Part shown: in pieces, positions 8,810 to 17,859 of the stretch
Layout: the number at the start of each line of letters is the position of its first letter
Position numbering within the stretch: position 1 is the first letter of the stretch
Assembly (NCBI RefSeq): GCF_000472965.1
Contig: NZ_AXAU01000015.1
Location: 1 to 64,000 of the forward strand
Direction of reading: 5' to 3'
Source of the DNA: Bradyrhizobium murdochi
Lineage (GTDB): Bacteria; Pseudomonadota; Alphaproteobacteria; Rhizobiales; Xanthobacteraceae
Length of the DNA: 64,000 nt
Notes under the pieces: generated by a model
Told to the model about the DNA's origin: nothing
The model's input: only the letters and a program-made list of their open reading frames with translations
Database searches by the model: none
Program-made: the position numbers and the translations under genes

Positions 8810-9739
8810 TCAGATGCGCTCGATGATCCGCTCGCCGAACAGCCCCTGCGGCCGCACGAGCAGCACCGCCAACGCCAGCACATAAGCGAACCAATATTCA
8901 ATACCGCCGCCAATATGCGACCCCAGGAACACCTCGGCGAGCTTCTCGCCCGCACCTACAATAAGCCCGCCGACGATCGCTCCTGGGACAGAGGTAAGGC
9001 CCCCAATGATCAGAACCGGCAGGGCCTTCAGCGCGAGAAACGTGATCGAGAACTGCACACCCAGCTTGGTGCCCCACACGGTCGCCGCAACGAGCGCAAC
9101 GAGACCGGCAACAAGCCAGACCACAAACCAGATCCAGCCGATTGGAATCCCGACCGACTGCGCTGCCATGTGATCGTCAGCAACCGCCCTGAGTGCGCGA
9201 CCAGTCTTGGTTTGCTGGAAGAAGATCGCGAGACCCGCGACCAGAATGCCGGCGATAAGGCCGCCCCAGACATCAAGCTGGTTGACCAGAATCCCACCCG
9301 GAAAGTGACTTTCGAACAGCAGCCAGATGTCGGTCGGGAACAGCCGCAACGGGTAAACATCGGAACCGAAGATCATCTGCGCCGCACCCTCGAGGACGAA
9401 TGTCACGCCAATGGTGGACATGAACAGCGTAAGAGCGTTCTGATTGACAAGAGGTCCAATCACGAACCGCTCGATCAGCCAGGCCGTTATCGCCATGATC
9501 ACGGCGGCAAAGCCGATGCCGAGGACGATCGCAACCCAAAGCGGGAAGCCATTGGCCACGAGGAGATCGAGCGAACGAACCAGCGCCAACCCGGCGAGCA
9601 ACACCATTGCGCCTTGCGCAAAATTAAAGACGCCGGATGCCTTGAAGATCAACACGAAGCCGAGCGCGACCAGCGAATACAGGACGCCAGACATCAATCC
9701 GCCGATCAGCACCTCCAGAAATTGACCCAATGCGATCAC
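8810..9739 (-). CDS. livH: Branched-chain amino acid type ABC permease LivH
   Basis: This 309-residue inner-membrane permease pairs with LivM. The LivH signature near the N-terminus is clear (SLVALGFVLIFKASGVFNFA, then QGAMVLLAG). The cytoplasmic coupling loop GLTSVPGAIVGGLIVGAGE appears near residue 250, and about eight membrane segments are present. The start is GTG at 9739 with AGGGAGCG upstream, 11 bases after livG. Its place between livG and livM is the usual order of such operons. Confidence 0.93.
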   Translation of the reverse strand: MIALGQFLEVLIGGLMSGVLYSLVALGFVLIFKASGVFNFAQGAMVLLAGLALVRSLDLLVANGFPLWVAIVLGIGFAAVIMAITAWLIERFVIGPLVNQNALTLFMSTIGVTFVLEGAAQMIFGSDVYPLRLFPTDIWLLFESHFPGGILVNQLDVWGGLIAGILVAGLAIFFQQTKTGRALRAVADDHMAAQSVGIPIGWIWFVVWLVAGLVALVAATVWGTKLGVQFSITFLALKALPVLIIGGLTSVPGAIVGGLIVGAGEKLAEVFLGSHIGGGIEYWFAYVLALAVLLVRPQGLFGERIIERI

Positions 9740-9750
9740 ACTATCGCTCC

Positions 9751-10536
9751 CTAGTGCGCGATGCCGAGATAGGCGTCGATGACGCCCTGGTCCTTCTTGA
9801 CCTCATCTGGCGTTCCGTCGGCGATCTTCACGCCATGATCGAGCACCACCACGCGATGGGAGAGATCCATCACCACAGCCATGTCATGCTCGATCAGCGC
9901 GATGGTCGTTCCGTAATAGTCGTTCACGTCGAGGATGAACCGCGACATGTCCTTCTTCTCTTCGAGGTTCATGCCTGCCATTGGTTCGTCCAGCAGAAGG
10001 AGATCGGGCTCCATCGCAAGGGCGCGGCCGAGCTCGACGCGTTTCTGCAGGCCGTATGGCAAGCGCGCGACCGGCACCTTGCGGATCGGTTCGATCTCCA
10101 GAAAATCGATGATCTCCTCGACGCGGTGCCGATGCTCGATCTCCTCCGTCAGCGCAGGGCCGTAGCGCAGCATCTGCCACAGAAGGCCCCGCCGCATCTT
10201 CAATGTGCGGCCAGCCATGATATTGTCGAGCGCGCTCATTCCCTTGAACAGTGCGACGTTTTGAAAGGTGCGCGCAATGCCGCCACGGGACGCCTCGAAC
10301 GGCTGCATCTGGGCGCGGGTTCGTCCCTTGAAGGTGATGGCACCACGATTGGGATGATAGAAGCCGTTGATGACGTTGAGCATCGAAGTCTTTCCGGCGC
10401 CATTCGGTCCGATGATGGCGCGAATTTCACCTTTCCTGATGTCAAGCGAGACATCCCTCAGCGCTTTCACGCCGCCAAACGCCAGCGATACCCCCTCGAC
10501 CTGAAGCAGGATTTCGCTCGTGTCTGGCATCCTCAT
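9751..10536 (-). CDS. livG: Branched-chain amino acid type ABC transporter ATPase LivG
   Basis: This 261-residue ATPase energises the importer. Walker A is GPNGAGKTS (~residue 42). The LivG-specific insert is present (ARTFQNVALFKGM, followed by a long helical stretch), with LPYGLQKRVELGRALAMEP as signature and LLLLDEPMAGMNLEEK as Walker B. Its ATG at 10536 overlaps the stop of the upstream acyl-CoA ligase by four bases, indicating translational coupling of ligase and transporter. A strong GGGAGGG site precedes it. Confidence 0.93.
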   Translation of the reverse strand: MRMPDTSEILLQVEGVSLAFGGVKALRDVSLDIRKGEIRAIIGPNGAGKTSMLNVINGFYHPNRGAITFKGRTRAQMQPFEASRGGIARTFQNVALFKGMSALDNIMAGRTLKMRRGLLWQMLRYGPALTEEIEHRHRVEEIIDFLEIEPIRKVPVARLPYGLQKRVELGRALAMEPDLLLLDEPMAGMNLEEKKDMSRFILDVNDYYGTTIALIEHDMAVVMDLSHRVVVLDHGVKIADGTPDEVKKDQGVIDAYLGIAH

Positions 10537-12503
10537 GCGGCCCTCCCAAAGGGCTCCGCTGCACCAATTGTCTGCACGTCGCGGATCTTGACCCGCGCCG
10601 CGATCACGCCTTTGCGGCCATCTTCAAAAGTGACTTCGGTGGAAATGTCGGCTTCATGCGAACCGTCGTAGAGCGCTGTAACCAATGGCCCGTAGCGCTC
10701 GGCGATGAACCCGCGGCGAACTTTCTGTGTGCGTGTCAATTCGCCATCGTCCGCGTCGAGTTCCTTGTGCAGAATCAGAAAGCGGCGAATCTGCGCGCCG
10801 GCCATCACCTTTTCCTCGGCGAGTGAGCGGTTCACTTCTTCAACGCTTTTCGTCACCAGGTCGTAGACCTGCGGATGCCCCGCCAGTTCCTGGTAGGAGC
10901 CGTAGGCAATGTTGTTACGTTCGGCCCAGCTCCCCACCGCAGTCAGGTCGATATTGAGAATGGCGCAAACGAACTCCCTGGAATCGCCGAAGGCGACCGC
11001 CTCCTTGATGCTGGGAAAGAACTTCAACTTGTTCTCAAGATACTTCGGCGCAAATATCGTTCCGTCGGCCAGCCGGCCCACATCCTTTGCGCGATCGATG
11101 ATCTTCAAATGTCCCGTCTGCTCGTCGAAGAAGCCGGCATCACCGGTCTTGACGTAACCGTCAGGCGTCAGAGCCTCCGCAGTTTTCGCCTGATCCTTGA
11201 AATATCGGACAAACATGCCGGGTGAACGGAATTGCACTTCGCCCGATTCCGCAATGCGAATGTCGACGTTCGGCGCCGCCGGCCCAACAGTATCGGAGTA
11301 GATCTCCCCGTCAGGCTGACACGTTACGTAGAGGAATGCTTCAGTCTGACCGTAGAGTTGCTTCAGGTTCAATCCGATCGATCGGTAAAACGCGAAAAGA
11401 TCCGGGCCGATAGCCTCACCTGCAGTATAGGCAACGCGTACGCGAGATAGGCCGAGAACGTTTTTGAGGGGCTCGTACAGTATCAATCGTCCAAGCGCAT
11501 AGAGCAGCCGGCCTGACACCGGCACCGGCTTTCCGGTCAAAATCGATTCGCCATGCCGTCGGGCAATGCCGAGGAAGTAGTCGAAGATACGCCGCTTGAT
11601 TGGCGCAGCATCCTCCATGCGGATCATCACCCGCGTCAGCATGTTTTCGAAAACGCGCGGTGGAGCGAAATAGAAGGTTGGTCCGATCTCGCGCAAATCC
11701 TGCTCGACCGTCTCACCGCTCTCCGGACACGCCATGCAGAAACCGGCGGCAAGGCCCTGCGCATAGTTGAGGTAATGGTCTCCCACCCAGGCGAGCGGCA
11801 GATAGGCAAGCGCCACGTCGTTCTCGGTCAACCTGTCGAACCTGACAGTATCCGTTACAGCGTCGATGCACCGTCGCGCCGACAGCATGACGCCCTTCGA
11901 CGCGCCGGTCGTTCCCGAGGTATAGAGGATGATCGAGACGTCAGAACCTTCACCCTGACGGATGATTTCATCGATCTGATCGCCAAGCGCAGGGTTGCCC
12001 GCAAGCGCGGCCCGGCCGCCTTCGATGACATCGTGGATTGCGACCAACCGGCTGTGATCGTAGTCGCGGAGTCCACGCGGTTCATCGTAGACAATCTTCC
12101 GGAGATGCGGCACCCGGTCGGATACGGACAAAATCTTGTCGACCTGCTCCTGATCTTGCGCTGCAACAAACTTCACATCGGCATGGGCAAGGACATAGGC
12201 AAGCTCGTCAGCCACCGCATCCGAATAGACCGGGACCGGAATGGCACGCAACGCCTGCGCTGCCATCACGGTCCAATAGAGCTTCGGCCGGTTTGAACCG
12301 ACGATGGCGATCGTGTCCCCTGGCTGCAATCCAATCCGCTGCAAACCCGCGGCATAAGCACGTACGATCCCGGCGACTTCGGTCCAGGTCCACGTCTGCC
12401 AGATACCAAGATCCTTGTGCCGAAACGCCGGACCGTTGCCAAACTGCGCCGCGTTTCGCAGAAGCAACTTGGGGAACGTATCAAACGATCCGCCATCGGC
12501 CAT
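10533..12503 (-). CDS. AMP-forming acyl-CoA synthetase (long-chain type)
   Basis: This 656-residue member of the ANL adenylating superfamily activates a carboxylic acid to its CoA thioester with ATP. The AMP-binding P-loop YTSGTTGASKGVM lies at ~194-206. LYGQTEAFLYVT is the A5 motif, and GYVKTGDAGFFDEQTG followed by IDRAKD is the A7/A8 hinge. The N-terminal architecture resembles FadD15/FAA1-like long-chain ligases. It shares a four-base overlap with livG, so import and activation appear to be coupled: the transported compound is probably a carboxylic acid trapped as a CoA ester. The ATG at 12503 is preferred because GGAG lies six bases upstream; an upstream GTG at 12515 is the alternative. 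Exact acid unknown. Confidence 0.88.
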   Translation of the reverse strand: MADGGSFDTFPKLLLRNAAQFGNGPAFRHKDLGIWQTWTWTEVAGIVRAYAAGLQRIGLQPGDTIAIVGSNRPKLYWTVMAAQALRAIPVPVYSDAVADELAYVLAHADVKFVAAQDQEQVDKILSVSDRVPHLRKIVYDEPRGLRDYDHSRLVAIHDVIEGGRAALAGNPALGDQIDEIIRQGEGSDVSIILYTSGTTGASKGVMLSARRCIDAVTDTVRFDRLTENDVALAYLPLAWVGDHYLNYAQGLAAGFCMACPESGETVEQDLREIGPTFYFAPPRVFENMLTRVMIRMEDAAPIKRRIFDYFLGIARRHGESILTGKPVPVSGRLLYALGRLILYEPLKNVLGLSRVRVAYTAGEAIGPDLFAFYRSIGLNLKQLYGQTEAFLYVTCQPDGEIYSDTVGPAAPNVDIRIAESGEVQFRSPGMFVRYFKDQAKTAEALTPDGYVKTGDAGFFDEQTGHLKIIDRAKDVGRLADGTIFAPKYLENKLKFFPSIKEAVAFGDSREFVCAILNIDLTAVGSWAERNNIAYGSYQELAGHPQVYDLVTKSVEEVNRSLAEEKVMAGAQIRRFLILHKELDADDGELTRTQKVRRGFIAERYGPLVTALYDGSHEADISTEVTFEDGRKGVIAARVKIRDVQTIGAAEPFGRAA

Positions 12504-12879
12504 GTCGGTCTCCACCCAAAAACCGGCACGTTGGTTCGCGCCTGCTTATGGTGATCTGCGCCGTTCAGGCAGCAGTCATGCGAGTTCCGCATGCTTCCCT
12601 TGAGAATACAATTGATCGAAAGTCCTACAAGCCCGGTTTGGCAGTCCGGGATGCGGCTAATTGTGTTGCCGCATGTCTCGACCCAATCACCTTATGATTG
12701 TGGGCTCAAAGACGGACCTCCCGAGAATGTGGGCTATTGGCGCCACAAGCAGGTATCGCACGAGTGTTTGTTTTCATCCGAAGCCGAAATTGCTTCTGTC
12801 GTTCTACGCCCTTCACTGCAGCCGCGCGTTGACCGCGCCGACGAAGCTTGGTCGCTCCACCGGCGCGGCCGTCTAACGC
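12504..12879. other. Intergenic region between acyl-CoA ligase and amidohydrolase
   Basis: This stretch of 376 bases should hold the promoter of the ligase-liv operon near its left side and the 3' end of the amidohydrolase transcript on its right. I found no convincing coding frame, tRNA, strong terminator hairpin or known repeat. The short frames here lack ribosome sites and familiar motifs. Confidence 0.5.
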
Positions 12880-14388
12880 TTACGCGGCGCGAACGTAGCC
12901 GTAGCGCAGGTTCGAGGGCGCCTGGGCCGCCTGCGTATACTCGTTCTTGAGCGAAGCGAGGCGGTCCTCGGAATAGGCCGGCATCCTGGTGTTGTCAGCC
13001 GCTCTCAGCTTGATCTTGTAGAACCTGGTGGCGTTGCCTGCGAAGATCAGTTGCTTGGTGGCGCTATTGGCGTCGCCGAGCGGCGCAAAGCCGTACTTCT
13101 TCTGCATGTCCTCCGGGATTTCGAGCCGGCGCATCGCCTCGATCTGCCACTGCGGTGAGCCGTACCAGACCGAGTCGGTGCCCCACATCACGTGGTCGAC
13201 CCCCATGCCCTTGATCAGCGTGCCCACCAACGCGGCACAGAACTTGGGATGCGCCACTGCCGAGTTGGCAAAGGACGTGCCGAGTTCGGCATAGACATTG
13301 TTGACGCCGAACTTCTGCGGGATTTCCGCGAGATCCGTGGCCCACTGGATGCGGCCGGTCTGCTCGAACTCAGCCCACGCCTTGTCCGGCAGTTCGGTGA
13401 ACGGCCGTAGCGCCGAGTGATAGATCACGAAGTTCATCTGCGGCCAATCCTTGGCAGCCTTTCCGATGTCCCATGCTGTTGCGTATTCCCACACGCCGGC
13501 GAACGACTTCTCGTAATCGGGCGGCAGCAGCCCCTTGTGGATGCACAGCGTGTTGATGCCGGCCTTTACCGCTTTCTCGTAAAACGGATACATCACCTGC
13601 TCGTCGTCGAGCCGCCACGGATATTTGGAGGGCGCCAGCGGATCGCCGATCGTGTAGGACTTCCAGGAATCCGGCTTGTAGACCTCGATCGCCTTGTCGG
13701 CCTCCTCCATCCAGCCGGGCTGCTTTGGGGTGATGACGCTGTGCGCCAAGAGGCGGCGCGAGCCGGCGAAGTCGTTGATGAGTTCGCGTGCCTTGACGAT
13801 CTGCTCATTGGAAAGGAGCCACCAGCTCGGATCGTCGAACGGCGCGCCGCTTAGCAGCGCCATGTTGGTGTCGCTGTCGTAGTAGATCTCTTTCACATAA
13901 TTCTGGAACTTGTAGCGGCCGAGCGAGGAGACGCCCTCCTCCTTCATCTTCGGATTCCAGTGCTGGCTCGCAAATTCCGCCAACCCCAACAGCTCCTTGT
14001 GATCGAAGTCGTCGCGCACGAAATGGGTCTGAACGTCGAAAATGAACTGGCCGGCGAGGCCCTGCGCGCGCGCCTGCATCAATTCGGGCTCTCGCGCCTC
14101 CGCGGGCGCAACCTGAAAAACATTGCCGTAGACGTCGTTCATGGCGAGGAATGCCGCCGCCATGCCGCAGCTCGTGTGCAGAAACTGCCGGCGACTCAAG
14201 CCGAGGTGCTTGCCGTTCGCGTCGGCGAGCTCGTTGATCCGCGCCTCGACTTTCTTTTGCACGGCGCTCTGCGGGGGCGGCAGATACTCGCCGTTGGAAA
14301 CAATCTGCGTGGGAATCGGCGTTGCCGCCGATGCCGCCTCCGCGCCCGCGACAAGACGCTGCTCTCGCTCGCTAAGCCAGGTGCTCAT
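12880..14388 (-). CDS. Amidohydrolase_2 family metal-dependent hydrolase with internal Tat-like motif
   Basis: This 502-residue TIM-barrel hydrolase or decarboxylase of the amidohydrolase 2 superfamily has an unusual N-terminal extension of about 65 residues. That is followed by LSRRQFLHTSCGMAAAFLAM, a twin-arginine motif (Arg66-Arg67) with a hydrophobic stretch. The barrel starts at FIFDVQTHFVRDD, where the usual first metal ligand pair His-x-His reads Gln-Thr-His. Later motifs are IHKGLLPPDYE and DHVMWGTDSVWYG, the latter carrying the conserved Asp. ATG at 14388 is chosen for the GGGAGGAG site directly upstream. The substrate is unknown; it lies upstream of the acyl-CoA ligase/Liv operon on the same strand and may act on the same compound. 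Confidence 0.8.
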   Translation of the reverse strand: MSTWLSEREQRLVAGAEAASAATPIPTQIVSNGEYLPPPQSAVQKKVEARINELADANGKHLGLSRRQFLHTSCGMAAAFLAMNDVYGNVFQVAPAEAREPELMQARAQGLAGQFIFDVQTHFVRDDFDHKELLGLAEFASQHWNPKMKEEGVSSLGRYKFQNYVKEIYYDSDTNMALLSGAPFDDPSWWLLSNEQIVKARELINDFAGSRRLLAHSVITPKQPGWMEEADKAIEVYKPDSWKSYTIGDPLAPSKYPWRLDDEQVMYPFYEKAVKAGINTLCIHKGLLPPDYEKSFAGVWEYATAWDIGKAAKDWPQMNFVIYHSALRPFTELPDKAWAEFEQTGRIQWATDLAEIPQKFGVNNVYAELGTSFANSAVAHPKFCAALVGTLIKGMGVDHVMWGTDSVWYGSPQWQIEAMRRLEIPEDMQKKYGFAPLGDANSATKQLIFAGNATRFYKIKLRAADNTRMPAYSEDRLASLKNEYTQAAQAPSNLRYGYVRAA

Positions 14389-14780
14389 TGTTCTCCTCCC
14401 TGTTTGTTGGGCCACGATGGCGCTGGTCGGTGCGCGCCTCAGCTTCCCGCATTTGGCCACTCCCGATCAGTCACGTGGACGCACCTCCCACGCATGAGGC
14501 CATCGCACTCGCCTCATGCCGAAGCCGAGTCTCTTCATCACGTCATTCTGTGAGGGTACAGACACACTTGAGAACTACTTACGGTAGTGGCGCATCTTCG
14601 CCGAATTCAATGCTCAAATTTCCAATGGCGCAAGTAATGTTATCGGGCAGTCATGCTGTCCCAAAGGTGGCAGGTTTGCCCCGGGGCGAGTGCAAAGCGC
14701 CTTTCGACCTTTACGGGGCGCATGAAACATCGTCCTTCGCGGACGGATGGAGGGATCCAACCCGCGTCAATTGCCCGGGC
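14389..14780. other. Intergenic region upstream of the amidohydrolase
   Basis: These 392 bases lie between the amidohydrolase start and the 3' end of the small Cys-rich protein gene. They should contain the amidohydrolase promoter. No coding frame, RNA gene or clear repeat is supported. Confidence 0.5.
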
Positions 14781-15014
14781 CTAGATTCGATCGCGTAGCC
14801 CTTTGACGCCCTCACCTTCGGCGCAATGCTCGCAACAGAAGAACGTGCCGGACTTCTCCAATCCGTGCCCGACGATGCGGATGCCGCAATGATCGCAGGT
14901 CGGCGCGAGCGCATGAATGGCGCACTCGAAACTATCGAAGGTGTGCGATTTGCCGTTCATGGTGACCTGAAAGGACTTGTCGTAGTCATTGCCGCAGGTT
15001 TCACATGTAGCCAT
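14781..15014 (-). CDS. Small Cys-rich, probably zinc-binding protein (metallothionein-like)
   Basis: This 77-residue soluble protein has paired cysteines: CETC at residues 4-7, a lone Cys near 36, CDHC near 45-48, and CCEHC near 65-69. A His between the pairs (SHTF) is also present. This arrangement would form two zinc-ribbon or treble-clef-like knuckles. Homologous small proteins in rhizobia are often labelled prokaryotic metallothionein, but this one is less Cys-dense than SmtA and looks more like a structural zinc protein. ATG at 15014 is chosen over an upstream GTG at 15029 because AAGGCGG lies at the right distance. It stands alone between an SDR gene and the amidohydrolase. The biological role is unknown. 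Confidence 0.7.
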   Translation of the reverse strand: MATCETCGNDYDKSFQVTMNGKSHTFDSFECAIHALAPTCDHCGIRIVGHGLEKSGTFFCCEHCAEGEGVKGLRDRI

Positions 15015-15092
15015 GATGTCCGCCTTCACTTATGACACGGTCGCCCCTCGCATTGATTAAATTCAATAACGGGGTCTTAAAAGGATGGTTCC

Positions 15093-16022
15093 TCACTGTT
15101 GTCCGCCGGAGTTCGACAGCATCTTCTGGAGTATTGTCTCGACCGGGTGCGGCGATATCCCAAGCTCGGCAAATCCAGGCATATCCGGCGATGACACGGT
15201 GTCGATTTCCATCAGCTCCACTTGATTGCGCGTCAGGAATGGAATCCGGAGCATTTCGGAGGCCCATGCCAGTGCATGCCAAGCGGCAAACGGGACTGGA
15301 ATCAGTCGAGGCGCAAGTCCAGCTTGACGCGCCACGGCTCTAAGCAACTCCTCGTAAGAGTAGACGCGCGGGCCGCCGAACTCGAAGATATCCGGCGTCT
15401 CGGCGCGCTGCATGATCCGGCCAATCGCTTCCGCAACATCATCCACATAGGCCGGCTGCAATCTGGTCACGCCGCGGCCGAACATCGGATAGACGGGAAG
15501 CTGGCGGAGCAGCTTGAGGATGACGACGAGAAACGCATCGTCCGGTCCGAACATCACCGCAGGACGGATCAAAGTTGCCTCGGGGAACGCGGCCCGCACC
15601 ACCTGCTCGCCCTCGCCACGCTTTCGGATGTAGCGCGACTGGGAGGCGGCATCGGAGCCGATTCCTGAAAGGTGGACGAGCCTTTTGACTCCGGCCTTGT
15701 GCGCTTGAATGGCTACCCGCCGGGCGGCCTCGACATGAACGGAATGAAAAGTCTCCGCTCCGCGCTCGACGTAAAGACTGACCGCATTCACGACGCCGTA
15801 AGCGCCGGCAAGCGCATCCGCGACCGACCGCTCGTCGTGAATGTTGGCCTCTACGGATTGAAGTTGCGGATCATCAGCACCAGGCAATGTGTAGCCTTGA
15901 TCCGGATGCCTTGACGCGATTCGAACCGGAAATCCGTATGAGCGCAGTTGTCGAACGATGCGGCGACCCAGAAAGCCGGTTCCGCCGAACACGGTGACGA
16001 TCTGATCGTTCGTTGCCACCAT
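15093..16022 (-). CDS. Complex I NDUFA9-like atypical SDR (NAD(P)-binding)
   Basis: This 309-residue Rossmann protein has the nucleotide-binding motif FGGTGFLGRRIVRQL at ~11-25. It lacks the classical SDR Tyr-x-x-x-Lys with certainty; the nearest is SRYIRKRGEGE (~residues 129-139), the pattern of atypical SDR5/NDUFA9-like proteins. ATLIRPAVMFGP and QPAYVDDVAEAI are typical of this group. In alphaproteobacteria it is often found near, but not necessarily in, complex I; ubiquinone biosynthesis or complex I stability roles are proposed for relatives. It ends with a Gly-Gly-Gln-Gln tail. ATG at 16022 is used. Confidence 0.85.
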   Translation of the reverse strand: MVATNDQIVTVFGGTGFLGRRIVRQLRSYGFPVRIASRHPDQGYTLPGADDPQLQSVEANIHDERSVADALAGAYGVVNAVSLYVERGAETFHSVHVEAARRVAIQAHKAGVKRLVHLSGIGSDAASQSRYIRKRGEGEQVVRAAFPEATLIRPAVMFGPDDAFLVVILKLLRQLPVYPMFGRGVTRLQPAYVDDVAEAIGRIMQRAETPDIFEFGGPRVYSYEELLRAVARQAGLAPRLIPVPFAAWHALAWASEMLRIPFLTRNQVELMEIDTVSSPDMPGFAELGISPHPVETILQKMLSNSGGQQ

Positions 16023-16423
16023 GGCCCACTCGCCAATTCATGTCGCAACCACCCCATTATAGCGGCTTCGAACCCTGCCGCGAGGAATAACTGCAAGTCT
16101 AGGATGAGGCCGAATCTCGCAACGGTCTTTGCAGTCGAGCGTGACCGCGATCCCGGCACTTACCCGCGGACAAACGCGATTTCGGCTGCGGACCCCAGGG
16201 CGGACATCCCCGGCGCAGGTCGTTGCCATCGCAACGGACCAAAACAGCCGCTTAGGGTGCTTCTGCGAAGCGCCTCAAGGGCACCCGTGTACTCAGCCCG
16301 AATCTGGATTTGGCGGTGCGCCGCACACGCCGCCGGACCATCCTTGTCGCATCATTGTTTGCCAAGTTCCGGCGTCTTGCTATGATCGAAAAAAATCAAT
16401 CAAGAGCGATAGGGAGAAGCGTC
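16023..16423. other. Intergenic region between divergent NDUFA9-like and tctC genes
   Basis: These 401 bases lie between two divergently transcribed genes, so both promoters should be here. I saw no coding frame with a ribosome site and no known repeat. The only clear site is the AGGGAGAAG ribosome site at 16411-16419 that sets the tctC start. Confidence 0.5.
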
Positions 16424-17377
16424 ATGAGGACCGTGCTCCGTATTTTGGCGGCGACAGCAGCCTTGGCCGCGATGGCCATGCCGGCCGCGGCTCAAAACTA
16501 TCCTGAGCGCCCGATCAAGATGATCGTGCCGTGGGCGGCAGGCGGCGATACGGACAACATCTTCCGCCCATTTGCGCCGCTTCTACAGAAGCACATCGGC
16601 CAGCCAATCGTGATCGCCAACGTCACGGGCGCCTCCGGCACCGTCGGGGCGCGCGAAGCCAAAGGCTCGCCGCCGGACGGCTATACGCTTTATGCGGTGC
16701 ACGACTACATCCACCTTGTGCACTATGCCGGCGTCACAGACGTCAAGTACAGCGACTTCGAGCCGATCTGCCTGCTCTCTGCGACGCCATCGGTCCTGAC
16801 GGCGAGCCCCAAGACGCCCTGGAAGAGCTGGGCCGAGCTTGCCGAGGACGCCAAGAAGCGTCCGGGCCAGATCACCGTGGGGGCTACCCTCGGATCGACC
16901 AGCCACATCTTCCCGGCGCTCATCGAGAAGGCGGCCGGCGTCAAGTTCAAATACGTCTCCTATGAAGGCCTTGCGCCGCGCATGAATGCCATTCTCGGCG
17001 GCCATGTCGATTTGACGGATTCCAACCTGACACAGAAGGGCAAGGTCGATGCCGGGCAGCTCAAGTTTCTTGCCATTGCTGCCGAGAAGCGCGATCCCGA
17101 AGCCCCTGACGTGCCGACGTTGAAGGAGCTCGGCATGGACATCGTCTACGCGGTTTTGCGCGGCCTGATCGTACCGAAGGGCACGCCGGCCGCGGTGCGC
17201 GCCAAGCTGGACGAGGCCTGCGGAAAAGCCGCCAAGGAGCCGGAGTTCGCGGACGCAATGAAGAAGCAAGGCACGCGCGTCTCCTATCTCAACGCCGCCG
17301 AATACGGTCCATTCCTCGACAAGCTCGACCGCGAGAGCAAGGTGATCATGACCGAGCTCGGTCTTGCCAAGCAATGA
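16424..17377 (+). CDS. tctC: Tripartite tricarboxylate transporter binding protein TctC
   Basis: This 317-residue periplasmic receptor has a signal peptide at 1-24 (VLRILAATAALAAMAMPAAA). The mature start, QNYPERPIKMIVPWAAGG, is the hallmark of the Bug/TctC family, in which the loop after IVPW binds a carboxylate. GASGTVGA near residue 65 is the second ligand-carboxylate loop, and PPDGYTL is conserved. ATG at 16424 is supported by AGGGAGAAG and the signal peptide. It overlaps tctB by four bases. The ligand is a carboxylic acid; which one cannot be read from the sequence. Confidence 0.92.
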   Translation: MRTVLRILAATAALAAMAMPAAAQNYPERPIKMIVPWAAGGDTDNIFRPFAPLLQKHIGQPIVIANVTGASGTVGAREAKGSPPDGYTLYAVHDYIHLVHYAGVTDVKYSDFEPICLLSATPSVLTASPKTPWKSWAELAEDAKKRPGQITVGATLGSTSHIFPALIEKAAGVKFKYVSYEGLAPRMNAILGGHVDLTDSNLTQKGKVDAGQLKFLAIAAEKRDPEAPDVPTLKELGMDIVYAVLRGLIVPKGTPAAVRAKLDEACGKAAKEPEFADAMKKQGTRVSYLNAAEYGPFLDKLDRESKVIMTELGLAKQ

Positions 17378-17856
17378 GACTTGGCCGCGATAGCCTTGCC
17401 GGATTGATCTTCCTCGCGGTCAGTCTGGCTCTGCTCGTGCAATCGTTTGGACTTCCGCAACTGCCGCTGGTGCCGGTCGGTCCCGGCTTCTATCCGCGCA
17501 TCGTTCTGATCTTCATGGCCGTGACCAGCGCGGCGCTGATCGCACAGGATCTGCTCGCGCGGCGCGCTGAGCCGGCCGACGTCCCTGCTCCAGCGCAGCC
17601 GCAACCGGCCTATGGCCTAGTCGCGCTCGCCTTCGTCATCGTTGCGCTCTACTTGGTGGTTCTGCCTCTGCTCGGCTATCGCATCGCGACCGTCCTGTTC
17701 GTCGCCGGACTCCAGGCGACGCTCGAAAGGCCTGCGACCTGGCGGCAATGGGCGATCCTCGCGGCAATAGCGATTGCTACGTCGGCTGTAACGTACCTGG
17801 TCTTCGAGCGGTATCTCACGGTGCTGCTTCCTCGCGGTAGCTGGACAAACTGGTAG
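17374..17856 (+). CDS. tctB: Tripartite tricarboxylate transporter small membrane subunit TctB
   Basis: This 160-residue protein has four hydrophobic segments, the size and topology of TctB. The N-terminus (AGLIFLAVSLALLVQSF then GPGFYPRIVLIFMAV) matches the family, with the PGFYP motif preserved. Its start overlaps the tctC stop (ATGA). It works with TctA as the sodium- or proton-driven carrier. A Pro/Ala-rich loop links TM2 to TM3. Confidence 0.9.
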   Translation: MRLGRDSLAGLIFLAVSLALLVQSFGLPQLPLVPVGPGFYPRIVLIFMAVTSAALIAQDLLARRAEPADVPAPAQPQPAYGLVALAFVIVALYLVVLPLLGYRIATVLFVAGLQATLERPATWRQWAILAAIAIATSAVTYLVFERYLTVLLPRGSWTNW

Positions 17857-17859
17857 GCC

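Noticed and set aside
12591-12950. Small frames in the gap before the amidohydrolase 3' end
   Set aside because: No ribosome site, no recognisable protein, and partly antisense to the amidohydrolase.
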